From contig NZ_WTYK01000011.1 of assembly GCF_009828065.1 (NCBI RefSeq), positions 1 to 57,587 of the forward strand: 57,587 nt of DNA. The letters are read 5' to 3'. Below are positions 8,252 to 15,503 of the stretch, piece by piece (the first letter of the stretch is position 1; every line of letters starts with the position of its first letter). The DNA is from Croceibacterium soli (lineage in GTDB: Bacteria > Pseudomonadota > Alphaproteobacteria > Sphingomonadales > Sphingomonadaceae). The notes beneath the pieces were generated by a model. It made no database searches. It was not told the origin of the DNA and was given only the letters and a program-made list of their open reading frames with translations. Position numbers and translations under genes: made by a program.

Positions 8252-9257
8252 CTGCAAGCAACCCCACACTCATCGCGTAGTAGTTCGAGCAGTTGTATTC
8301 GAGGATGACCCTATAATTCTGGGTTAAGAGATAGCCCGGCGCGGAAGGACCGTCCGGTTCGAACAGCGCAGCCATGACGTCATCGCCGATCGGCCCCTGC
8401 GGGGTCACGCCGAGCGCGCGCCATTCGCGGACCGTCTTCCAGCGACTGTGCCGCACGTGCACGCGGGGGCAGACCGGGGCGTTCAGCGCGGTCCCGATCG
8501 CCGCGCGGTTGACGCTGTTGGGGACAAAGGCGCGCACGCCCCAGGGCTGCCCCGGCCGCCAGCCGGCGTCGCGGAAGTAGTTGCCGATCGAATGGAGCGT
8601 GTCGGCCTCGCTGTTCCAGATGTCGCGCTGGCCGTCGCCGTCGCCATCGACGGCAAGGCGGAGGTAGACGCTCGGCAGGAACTGCGGGTTGCCGAAGGCC
8701 CCGGCCCAGCTGCCGACGAGGCGCGAGCGCGGCACGCCGCGGTCGACCATCTTCATCGTGCCGATCAGCTCGGTTTCGAACAGGTTGCGCCGGCGGCCTT
8801 CCCACGCCAGCGTCGCCAGCGAGCGCGGCAGGTCGAAGCCGCCCTTCACCGCTCCGTATGCGGTTTCGTGGCCCCAGATCGCCAGGATGATCTCCGGCGG
8901 AACGCCATACCGGCGCTGGACCTCGGCCGCGAGCGGCAGGATTTGCCGGTAGACCCGCCGGCCGGCCGAGATGCGCGCGTCGCTGTTGTGCGTGCGTATG
9001 TAGGGCGCAAGTGGCGGAAAGCCGCTGCTGGCGCCGCCGGAGCTGACGTTGTCGCGGTCGAGCTCCAGCACGCGGTTGTTTGGCTGCAGCCCGCCGATTA
9101 CCGCGTTGATCGCGCCTTCGCTGACCCCCTGCGCGCGCGCCTTGGCCGCGACCTGCTGCAGGTAGGTGTGGAACGGCATGTCCTGCGCCGGCGCGGGACT
9201 GCCGATGGCGAGGCTGGAGATGGCGGCGAGGGTGAGGAGACGCAGGCTGAATCGCAT
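8235..9257 (-). CDS. mltB: Lytic murein transglycosylase (MltB family)
   Basis: A 340-residue periplasmic glycoside hydrolase family 103-type enzyme that cleaves the MurNAc-GlcNAc bond with formation of anhydro-MurNAc. A signal peptide (LRLLTLAAISSLAIGSPAPA) is followed by the catalytic region IILAIWGHETAYG with the general acid Glu in GHET. SWAGAFGNPQFLPSVYLRLA and VDGDGDGQRDIWNSEADTL are typical of the family. No lipobox is seen, so it is probably soluble. It is the first gene of the dense minus-strand operon; 99 bp separate it from the gene upstream. Confidence 0.92.
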   Translation of the reverse strand: MRFSLRLLTLAAISSLAIGSPAPAQDMPFHTYLQQVAAKARAQGVSEGAINAVIGGLQPNNRVLELDRDNVSSGGASSGFPPLAPYIRTHNSDARISAGRRVYRQILPLAAEVQRRYGVPPEIILAIWGHETAYGAVKGGFDLPRSLATLAWEGRRRNLFETELIGTMKMVDRGVPRSRLVGSWAGAFGNPQFLPSVYLRLAVDGDGDGQRDIWNSEADTLHSIGNYFRDAGWRPGQPWGVRAFVPNSVNRAAIGTALNAPVCPRVHVRHSRWKTVREWRALGVTPQGPIGDDVMAALFEPDGPSAPGYLLTQNYRVILEYNCSNYYAMSVGLLADEITR

Positions 9258-9356
9258 GGGGCGACCATCGCACGCTCGCGGCCCGGTGGGAATCCCCCGC
9301 TCGCCGTTGTGCGACGAGCGGGCGCTGCCGCGGGCCGGGACTCGTCGGGGGCCGCC

Positions 9357-10226
9357 TTATTCCTTGATTTCGGGATGGATGCCGGGGTTTCTTGCGAGCA
9401 TTTCCTTGAACGGGCCGAAGCCGCAGTTCACTTCATCGCCGCAATCGGTGACGGTGTGGATGAAGCGCAGCTTGCCGTCCTCGATGCGGAACAGGTGGCT
9501 GTCCGGCCGTTCCTTGGGCCCCATCTTGAGGAAGACCGCGACCGCGCCGATCGTCTCGTCGACGACGTAGCTGCGGTCCTTCATCGCGATGTTCTCCGGC
9601 ACGCCGACGTTGCAGCTGTCCTCCGGCGTGCCCTTGGCGGTGTAGGCGCTGCCTTCCAGCCGGGCGCACGGGGTGCCCCAGGGGACCTGAACCGACTTGT
9701 CGCTGAACAGGTCGAGGTAGGCATCGGCCGCGGCGATCAGCTCCTCGCGGGTGTTGCGCCTGGCGGGCGGGATCTCGGACCAGTCCTCGCGGCGGGCGTA
9801 TTCGTACGTTTTTGCCGCATCGAACAGCCAGTCGTCGGCATCGGTGACGATCGCGTCGATGTTGTTGGCGCTGTCGCCGCGAACGCCGAACTGGACCGCG
9901 ATCACGCGCGGGGTCTCGGCCTCGTGGGAGACCATTTCAAGGAACACGCGGCATTGCGCGGTGTCGAGCAGGGCGCGATGCCAGGAGATCGGCAGCGCGG
10001 TGGAGATGACGCCCTGCGACATCGTCGAGAGCTTGAAGTTCTCGCGGTAGACCATCCAGTTGCCCATCGGCAGGCGCAGCGGCAGCCCTTCTTCCTGCGC
10101 CTGGACGTACTTGTCGGCCATCTGTTGCAGCATCTCCCGGCTGCAGGACGCTTGCGCCGCAGCCGGGCTCGCCACCGCGAGCATCGCCGCGCCGCCAAGG
10201 ATGGCGGCGATCTTGCCTCTGGTCAT
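9357..10226 (-). CDS. Secreted Cys-rich protein of unknown function, paralogue 1
   Basis: A 289-residue exported protein with signal peptide (AAILGGAAMLAVASPAAAQA) and six cysteines, all matched in its neighbour. The first mature residues SCSREMLQQMADKYVQAQ, then LPMGNWMVYREN and ADDWLFDAAKTYEYARR, give a layout that reminds me of fungal DUF8021 secreted proteins; that is memory-based pattern recognition, not a search. The C-terminus DCGDEVNCGF is shared with the paralogue. Function unknown. It sits 38 bp downstream of paralogue 2 on the same strand and could be cotranscribed with it. Confidence 0.8.
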   Translation of the reverse strand: MTRGKIAAILGGAAMLAVASPAAAQASCSREMLQQMADKYVQAQEEGLPLRLPMGNWMVYRENFKLSTMSQGVISTALPISWHRALLDTAQCRVFLEMVSHEAETPRVIAVQFGVRGDSANNIDAIVTDADDWLFDAAKTYEYARREDWSEIPPARRNTREELIAAADAYLDLFSDKSVQVPWGTPCARLEGSAYTAKGTPEDSCNVGVPENIAMKDRSYVVDETIGAVAVFLKMGPKERPDSHLFRIEDGKLRFIHTVTDCGDEVNCGFGPFKEMLARNPGIHPEIKE

Positions 10227-10264
10227 CGTTCTCTCTCCCTCTGTCCCCCCCGGGACCCGCTCGG

Positions 10265-11143
10265 TCAGTTTTTAAGAACGGGCTGCATCTCCGGGTTTTT
10301 CTTGAGCATTTCCGCCAGCGGCGGGAACCCGCAGTTCACCTCGTCGCCGCAGTTGGTGACCGTGTGGACGTAGCGGATCTTGCCGTCCTCGATGCGGAAG
10401 GTGTGCGCGTCGGGCCGGCCCTTAGGGCCGCCGAAGCGCAGCATGACCGCGACCGCGCCTTTGGTCTCGTCGACGATGTACTCGCGCTCGGCCAGGTCCA
10501 CGCCTTCGGGAACGCCGACGTTGCAGGTGTCCTCCGGCGTGCCCTTGCCGGTGTAGATCCCGCCTTCGAGGCGCGCGCAGGGCGTGCCCCACGGCACCTG
10601 GACCGACTTGTCCTTGAACAGGTCGAGGTAGGCGTTGGCGGCGGCGAGCAGCTCCTCGCGGGTGTTGCGGCGGTCTTCCGGGATCGTGTCCCAGTTCTCG
10701 CGGCGGGCGTACTCGTAGGTCTTGGCGGCATCGAACAGCCAGTCGCCCTCGTCGGTGACGACGGTGTTCATCTGGCCGACGCCGAAGTAGCCGAAGTTGA
10801 GCTGCGTCGCGAGAACGTAGGGCTTGGGCTCCAGCACCACGCCCTCCACGAACACGCGGCAGTTGCCGGTGTCGAGCAGCTCGAGCTTCCAGGCGAACTC
10901 CATCGGCTGGGAGATCACGCCGCTGGCGCTGGAGGACATCTTCATGTTCTCGCGGTAATCGAGCCACTCGCCGATCGGCAGGTTGAAGACCGATCCTTCG
11001 GCCTGGGCCTTGCCATAGCTGTCGGCGACCCCCTGCAGCGTCTCGCGGGTGCAACCCTGCGCCGCGGCCGGCGCTGCGGCCATGACCGCCCCTGCCGCTG
11101 CCATGGTTGCGATTGCCGCCTTGGCGACTGCGAACTTCGTCAT
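10265..11143 (-). CDS. Secreted Cys-rich protein of unknown function, paralogue 2
   Basis: A 292-residue paralogue of the next gene downstream, about half identical by eye along its whole length. Signal peptide ending AAAPAAAQG; the mature protein starts CTRETLQGVADSYGKAQ. Shared blocks include WLFDAAKTYEYARRE, RRNTREEL, KSVQVPWGTPCARLEG and CNVGVPE; all six cysteines align, suggesting three conserved disulfides. No catalytic motif was recognised. The tandem arrangement points to a local duplication. It faces a tRNA-Ser gene on the other strand. Confidence 0.8.
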   Translation of the reverse strand: MTKFAVAKAAIATMAAAGAVMAAAPAAAQGCTRETLQGVADSYGKAQAEGSVFNLPIGEWLDYRENMKMSSSASGVISQPMEFAWKLELLDTGNCRVFVEGVVLEPKPYVLATQLNFGYFGVGQMNTVVTDEGDWLFDAAKTYEYARRENWDTIPEDRRNTREELLAAANAYLDLFKDKSVQVPWGTPCARLEGGIYTGKGTPEDTCNVGVPEGVDLAEREYIVDETKGAVAVMLRFGGPKGRPDAHTFRIEDGKIRYVHTVTNCGDEVNCGFPPLAEMLKKNPEMQPVLKN

Positions 11144-11256
11144 GCGAACCCCTTCCCTGGAGAAATACGTCTTTGACTTTGTCTATGACAATGCCGGGAA
11201 AGAGTCACGAGGGAGATCAGTGACAAGCGCGCAAAACGAAGCTAGCGGAGGCGCAC

Positions 11257-11346
11257 GGACAGGTGGCCGAGTGGTTTAAGGCAGCGGTCTTGAAAACCGC
11301 CGTGGGTGCAAGCCCACCGTGGGTTCGAATCCCACCCTGTCCGCCA
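11257..11346 (+). tRNA. tRNA-Ser (UGA)
   Basis: A full cloverleaf with acceptor stem GGACAGG/CCTGTCC, discriminator G, encoded CCA, anticodon stem GCGGT/ACCGC around CTTGAAA (anticodon TGA), a long class II variable arm (CGTGGGTGCAAGCCCACC) and T-arm GTGGGTTCGAATCCCAC. The long variable arm fits serine. It lies between the Cys-rich paralogues and the OmpA-like gene, both on the opposite strand. Confidence 0.97.
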
Positions 11347-11408
11347 TGCGGCGCTCAGAGATCGTCCCGTATCGGTGCCGGGGTGGGCGTGGCCCACCCC
11401 GGCGCATC

Positions 11409-12305
11409 CTAGATACCGTCGAGGCCCTTGCTGACCAGAATGCTGACCGCGACGCGGCGGTTCTGGGCTTTGCCTTCGGCGGTGTCGTTGCTCGCGAGCG
11501 GATCGGCTTCGGCCATCCCGGTGGGCGTCAGCATGCGGTAGGGCTTCCACCCGCAGGCCTGCTGGAGATGGTTGACCACGCGGCCGGCGCGCTTTTCGCT
11601 GAGTTGCTGGTTGTACTCCAGGTCCCCGGTGGAATCGGTGTAACCGACGACGAGCAGCAGGGCGTTGTCCATGCCCTCGGCCGTGGCGGCCGTGGAGCAG
11701 AGTTCGTTCTTCGCCTGTGCCGAGAGCACCGCCTTGTCGATGTCGAAGTTCACGTTTGTCGTGTGCTTCACATTGTACTGATCGATATCACCCATGCGGC
11801 CGCGCAGAGCTTCCGTCGCCGCAGCGTTCTGGGTGATCGCCGTGCCGTGCTCCGTGAAGCGCTGTTCGGTGCCGTTGCGGATCATCGTCGCGGTCGCGAG
11901 ATCCTTGCTCTTCAGGTCGATCTTGCTGGCGACCAGGCCGCCGCTTCCCTGCATGGTTTCCACCCGGACCGGGAGGCCGTTGAGCAGCGAGGCCGCGCTA
12001 AGCTTGTCACGGTCGAGGCCCAGGAAGCCGCCGCTCGACTTGATCTTGGTGTTGCCGTCCACGGCGATGACCGTGTTGCTGCCGTCGGCGCCGGTGACCT
12101 GCAAGCGGTCGCCGTTGCGTGCAGAGATGATACCTTCGATCTCCGGGCCTTCGGTCATCTCTGCCGCAACCTGGGTCGAGCCGGAGCCATAGACCGTGGT
12201 CAGGACCCGTCCTTCGGACGAATCCTGCGCTTGTGCTGCCGTGCCGGCTGCCGCCAGCAGAGCGACCATGAACACGGCCTTTGAATGATTGAAAACGACG
12301 CTCAC
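11409..12305 (-). CDS. OmpA family outer-membrane/peptidoglycan-associated protein
   Basis: A 298-residue exported protein. After a signal peptide (VFMVALLAAAGTAAQA) comes a roughly 110-residue beta-rich region with GIISARNGDRLQVTGADGS and VIAVDGNTKI, resembling the small OB/DUF5666-like modules found in envelope proteins, then a C-terminal OmpA-like domain (about 180-295): NFDIDKAVLS, VGYTDSTGDLEYNQQLSEKR and NRRVAVSIL. This domain binds diaminopimelate in peptidoglycan. No eight-stranded barrel is apparent, so it is probably periplasmic and wall-bound. It is a single gene with no operon partner. Confidence 0.88.
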   Translation of the reverse strand: MSVVFNHSKAVFMVALLAAAGTAAQAQDSSEGRVLTTVYGSGSTQVAAEMTEGPEIEGIISARNGDRLQVTGADGSNTVIAVDGNTKIKSSGGFLGLDRDKLSAASLLNGLPVRVETMQGSGGLVASKIDLKSKDLATATMIRNGTEQRFTEHGTAITQNAAATEALRGRMGDIDQYNVKHTTNVNFDIDKAVLSAQAKNELCSTAATAEGMDNALLLVVGYTDSTGDLEYNQQLSEKRAGRVVNHLQQACGWKPYRMLTPTGMAEADPLASNDTAEGKAQNRRVAVSILVSKGLDGI

Positions 12306-12699
12306 TGCTTCACTCCTCGAAACTCTATCAGCCGTCCGTCCATCACGGCCCTAGCGGCCGCCCCCTGGCGATGGTGCATCCGGCTGTCAGAAGCTGAAAT
12401 GCCCCTCCAGAAATTCGCGCCGGCGGATCCTGCACCGGTACGCGAACGCTGCGTCCTCAGATCGGCCTTGCTGCTACATGAACGGCTTCGCGGCAGCCTG
12501 GTGAGTATGGTTAATGCGAGCGCAATGTGCGGCGAACCGATGGCAGGAAGCGCATCGGCAAGGACATCCGGCTGGCCTCTAGAGCCCGTGCAATCGCACT
12601 CGCGGCGTGATGCGGCTGGCGGATCCGAAGCTTCGAGATGATCGTGCTTGGGTCGGAGCGAGCCACCCCCCCCGCTGGGGTACAACCGAAGGCCGAGCC
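12306..12699. other. About 390 bp with no convincing gene
   Basis: This region lies between the start of the OmpA-like gene and the end of a small minus-strand gene. Short frames exist on both strands but have no ribosome binding site or recognisable composition. It probably contains the OmpA-like gene's promoter; I could not single out boxes. Confidence 0.4.
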
Positions 12700-12885
12700 C
12701 TATGCGGGCTGCTGTTCCTCTTCGGGGATCAGCACAGCCTTCTGGACGCGGCGGGCTTCGCGGGAGTCGGCATAGCCGACGGTGCGCGCCGGCCGGGACT
12801 GCGGGGATCGCAGGTGGCGGTGCGCGAGGCTAGGATTGGTGCTCGGGTCGAACAGCCGGTCCTCGTCTTCGATCTCGTATTCCAT
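12700..12885 (-). CDS. Hypothetical small acidic/basic protein (61 aa)
   Basis: A 61-residue frame starting MEYEIEDEDRLFDPSTNPSL and ending PEEEQQPA; hydrophilic, with an acidic head and tail and an arginine-rich middle (RPARTVGYADSREARRVQK). It has no membrane segment and no domain I know. Support for coding: an AGGGAG Shine-Dalgarno sequence at 12894-12899, eight bases before the ATG. That sequence lies inside a perfect 7-bp inverted repeat (12896-12902 and 12913-12919), so translation could be occluded by a hairpin. It is 87 bp downstream of lpdA on the same strand. Confidence 0.5.
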   Translation of the reverse strand: MEYEIEDEDRLFDPSTNPSLAHRHLRSPQSRPARTVGYADSREARRVQKAVLIPEEEQQPA

Positions 12886-12895
12886 CGCCTAAGCT

Positions 12896-12919
12896 CCCTG
12901 CCTTCACAACACGGCAGGG
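12896..12919 (-). promoter_or_regulatory. Hairpin covering the ribosome binding site of the 61-aa gene
   Basis: CCCTGCC and GGCAGGG arms (7 bp, 10-base loop) pair in the transcript just upstream of the small gene at 12885. The 3' arm in the minus-strand transcript contains most of the AGGGAG ribosome binding site. It has no T-run, so it is unlikely to be an intrinsic terminator for lpdA. A regulatory role is inference. Confidence 0.35.
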
Positions 12920-12972
12920 AGGCGCCCGGTTCCGGCGCTAAAAAGCAAATACGATGAACGGTTTACCGCAGG

Positions 12973-14382
12973 TCAGATATGCAGCGCGCGGCCATAGGCG
13001 GCGAGCACGCTTTCGTGCATCATCTCGCTGAGCGTTGGATGCGGGAAGACCGTCTGCATCAGCTCCGCCTCGGTGGTCTCGAGCGTCTTACCGACGGTGT
13101 AGCCCTGGATCAGCTCGGTCACCTCGGCGCCGACCATGTGTGCGCCGAGCAGCTCGCCGGTCTTCGCGTCGAACACCGTCTTCACGAAGCCTTCCGCCTC
13201 GCCCAGTGCGATGGCCTTGCCGTTGCCGATGAACGGGAACGTGCCGGCCTTGACCTCGTAACCCGCTTCCTTCGCCTTTGCCTCGGTCAGGCCGACGCTG
13301 GCGACTTGCGGGTGGCAGTAAGTGCAGCCCGGGATGTTGTTGCGGTCGAGCGGATGCGGGTGGACGTCTTTGTTGCCCAGTTCCTGCGCGATCGCCTCGG
13401 CGGTGGTGACGCCTTCATGGCTGGCCTTGTGCGCCAGCCACGGGCCGGGCGTGCAATCGCCGATCGCCCACAAGCCCTTGGTCTTGGTGCGGCCGTAAGG
13501 ATCGATCTGGATGAACCCGCGATCGAGCTCCACCAGTTTCTCGACGCCGATGCTCTCGGTGTTCGGCACGATGCCGATGGCGACGATCACGTGGCTGAAC
13601 TCGCCGCTTTCGACTTTGCCGTCCTTCGCCTTGATCTTCGCCGAGATGCCCTTGTCGGAAACCTTCAGCTCCTCGACCCCGGCGCCAGTCTTGATCGTAA
13701 TGCCCTGCTTTGTAAGCGACTTCTCGAGGAAGGCGGAGACGTCGGCATCTTCGACCGGAACGATGCGGTCGAGCATCTCGACGACGGTAACTTCCGCGCC
13801 CATGTCGTTGTAGAAGCTGGCGAATTCGATCCCGATCGCGCCCGATCCGATGACCAGCAGCCTGGTCGGCATTTCCGCCGGAGTCATCGCGTGGCGATAG
13901 GTCCACACGCGCTTGCCGTCGGCCGGAGCGAACGGCAGGTCCCGCGCCCGCGCGCCGGCGGCAACGACGATGTGCTTGGCAGCGAGGGTTTCGGTGCCCT
14001 TCTCACCCTTCACTTCCAGCTTGCCGGGGGCGGTCACCTTGCCCTCGCCCATGTGCACGGCGATCTTGTTCTTCTTCATCAGGTGCGTGACGCCCTGGTT
14101 GAGCTGCTTGGCGACGCCGCGGCTGCGCTTCACGACAGCTTCAAGATCGGCCTCTATCTCCTTGGCCTTGAGGCCGTAGTCGCCGGCGTGCCGCATGTAG
14201 TGGAAGATCTCGGCCGAGCGCAGCAGGGCCTTCGTCGGGATGCAGCCCCAGTTGAGGCAGATCCCGCCGAGCAGCTCGCGCTCCACGATCGCGGTCTTCA
14301 GCCCCAACTGGGCCGCACGGATCGCGGCGACATAGCCGCCGGGACCCGATCCGAGAACGATGACGTCATATGCACTGCTCAT
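12973..14382 (-). CDS. lpdA: Dihydrolipoyl dehydrogenase (E3)
   Basis: A 469-residue flavoprotein reoxidising the dihydrolipoyl groups of 2-oxoacid dehydrogenase complexes with NAD+. The FAD-binding GSGPGGYVAAIRAAQLG is followed by the redox disulfide in GGICLNWGCIPTKALL (CxxxxC), an NAD-binding GSGAIGIEFASFYNDMGAEV, the second FAD motif LWAIGDCTPGPWLAHKA and the C-terminal catalytic VFPHPTLSEMMHE (His-Glu pair). Full length. It shares a strand with pdhC about 1.1 kb upstream, with a thioesterase and a DUF559 gene between, so it is probably the E3 of pyruvate dehydrogenase. Confidence 0.97.
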   Translation of the reverse strand: MSSAYDVIVLGSGPGGYVAAIRAAQLGLKTAIVERELLGGICLNWGCIPTKALLRSAEIFHYMRHAGDYGLKAKEIEADLEAVVKRSRGVAKQLNQGVTHLMKKNKIAVHMGEGKVTAPGKLEVKGEKGTETLAAKHIVVAAGARARDLPFAPADGKRVWTYRHAMTPAEMPTRLLVIGSGAIGIEFASFYNDMGAEVTVVEMLDRIVPVEDADVSAFLEKSLTKQGITIKTGAGVEELKVSDKGISAKIKAKDGKVESGEFSHVIVAIGIVPNTESIGVEKLVELDRGFIQIDPYGRTKTKGLWAIGDCTPGPWLAHKASHEGVTTAEAIAQELGNKDVHPHPLDRNNIPGCTYCHPQVASVGLTEAKAKEAGYEVKAGTFPFIGNGKAIALGEAEGFVKTVFDAKTGELLGAHMVGAEVTELIQGYTVGKTLETTEAELMQTVFPHPTLSEMMHESVLAAYGRALHI

Positions 14383-14385
14383 GAT

Positions 14386-14922
14386 CTACTCCGCTGCCCC
14401 CTCTCCAAGCTCCGCACGGGAGGAGGATCGGGAGTTGTCGTCTACAGCCTCCCTCTCCCCTTGCGGGAGAGGGTCGGGGAGAGGGGTCGGCGGCGAAGCC
14501 GCCGCTGCGCCGGGCGGGAGGCTGGCGGCCGCTGCGCGGCCGACCCCTCTCCTTCCCACGCCTTCGGCGCGGGCCCCTTCCTCCCCCGCAAGGGGGGAGG
14601 AGTTCTCGGCTGTGTCTTCGCTCTCGGTGAGCGCAGCCAGGATTGCGGTCGCAACCCCATCGGGGTTGGTCAGGATTTCGTTGTTCCAGAAGCGCAGGAC
14701 ACGAAATCCCTGGCCGGACAAGTAGGCGTCGCGATGTGCATCCGCCGTGTTTTCGGCGTGCTGCGAGCCGTCGGCTTCCACGATCAGCCGCGCTCCGAAG
14801 CAAACGAAATCCACGATGTAGCGGTCGATCTGCTCCTGGCGCTTGAACTTCCATCCTGCGAGCCGCTTCGCACGGAGGATGGACCAGAGCTTCCGCTCCG
14901 CGTCCGTCGGTTCATGGCGCAT
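14386..14922 (-). CDS. DUF559 family endonuclease-like protein, C-terminus read from a repeat
   Basis: The conserved part is about residues 1-105: RHEPTDAERKLWSILRAKRL, AGWKFKRQEQIDRYIVDFVC, LIVEADGSQHAE and FRVLRFWNNEIL, matching DUF559, a PD-(D/E)XK/Vsr-like nuclease fold (active-site candidates: Asp in YIVDF, Glu in LIVEADG, Gln/Lys in FKRQ). I place the start at ATG 14922; a TTG at 14943 would add seven residues common in relatives. The last 70 or so residues are simply translated repeat (14448-14602), so the true domain may be followed by a low-value tail. A second copy of the repeat lies just upstream. Its function is unproven; it breaks up the pdhC-lpdA gene group. Confidence 0.75.
   Translation of the reverse strand: MRHEPTDAERKLWSILRAKRLAGWKFKRQEQIDRYIVDFVCFGARLIVEADGSQHAENTADAHRDAYLSGQGFRVLRFWNNEILTNPDGVATAILAALTESEDTAENSSPLAGEEGARAEGVGRRGVGRAAAASLPPGAAAASPPTPLPDPLPQGEREAVDDNSRSSSRAELGEGAAE
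14448..14602. repeat. Long palindromic repeat, copy 1 (downstream of the DUF559 gene)
   Basis: About 155 bp beginning CTCTCCCCTTGCGGGAGAGG and ending CTCCCCCGCAAGGGGGGAGG, with internal GCGGCGAAGCCGCCGCTGCG and CACGCCTTCGGCGCGGGCCC. The two ends are complementary, so the unit can fold on itself. Copy 2 lies at 14955-15104 in the same orientation, nearly identical apart from a short central difference. The copy is translated as the C-terminus of the DUF559 protein. Confidence 0.9.
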
Positions 14923-14954
14923 GCGCTTCGCGAGTGGGAGCAAGTCTTTCGGCC

Positions 14955-15104
14955 CTCTCCCCTTGCGGGAGAGGGTTGGGAGAGGGGTCGGCGGCGAAGC
15001 CGCCGCTGCGCCGGGCGGGCCGCAAGCAGCCGCTGCGCGGCCGACCCCTCTCCTTCCCACGCCTTCGGCGCGGGCCCCTTCCTCTCCCGCAAGGGGATAG
15101 GGGA
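14955..15104. repeat. Long palindromic repeat, copy 2 (upstream of the DUF559 gene)
   Basis: The direct-orientation partner of the 14448-14602 repeat, including the same GAGAGGGGTCGGCGGCGAAG and TCCTTCCCACGCCTTCGGCG segments. The two copies bracket the DUF559 coding core (about 350 bp between them). It sits just downstream of the thioesterase gene stop. Confidence 0.9.
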
Positions 15105-15118
15105 TTGGGTGCGGCGCC

Positions 15119-15499
15119 TCAGGAGTCATTCGAGTCCACAGCCCGGGGCTGTCCGTCCTCATCCACGGCGACGAAAGTGAACTTCGCCTCGGTGACCTTG
15201 ATCGGCTCTTCGCGGTGGCGTTCGCGGCGCCAGGCTTCGACGGCGATGGTCATGCTGGTGCGGCCGACGCGTTCGATGTCTGCGTAAACAGTGACTTCGT
15301 CGCCGACTTTGACCGGCTGGTGGAAGACCATGCCGTCGAGCGCGACGGTCACGGCCCGGCCCTTGGAGCGGCGCGCGGCGACGAGGCCGGCGGCGTTGTC
15401 CATCAGGCTCAGCAGCCAGCCTCCGAAGATGTCGCCATAGGCATTGGCGTCGGCCGGCATGGCAACGACGCGAATGGCGGGATCGCGCAAGTCGGTCAT
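15119..15499 (-). CDS. Acyl-CoA thioesterase (hotdog fold, YciA-like)
   Basis: A 126-residue hotdog-fold protein. AMPADANAYGDIFGGWLLSL contains the N-A-x-G-x-I-F-G-G-x-L signature of the acyl-CoA hydrolase (YciA/ACOT) branch, with the catalytic Asp in GDIFGG and LMDNAAGLVAARR forming the central helix; HQPVKVGDEVTVYADIERVG completes the fold. It hydrolyses acyl-CoA esters, but chain-length preference cannot be read. It starts 4 bp after the pdhC stop, so it is cotranscribed with the E2 gene. Confidence 0.9.
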   Translation of the reverse strand: MTDLRDPAIRVVAMPADANAYGDIFGGWLLSLMDNAAGLVAARRSKGRAVTVALDGMVFHQPVKVGDEVTVYADIERVGRTSMTIAVEAWRRERHREEPIKVTEAKFTFVAVDEDGQPRAVDSNDS

Positions 15500-15503
15500 G
15501 ACC

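Noticed and set aside
12979-15180. Long plus-strand open frames antisense to real genes (733 aa here; others of several hundred residues at 8448-10373, 18268-20070 and 23515-25425)
   Set aside because: They mirror recognised genes on the minus strand, are Arg/Ala/Gly-rich, lack domains and ribosome sites; a normal result of high G+C at third positions.
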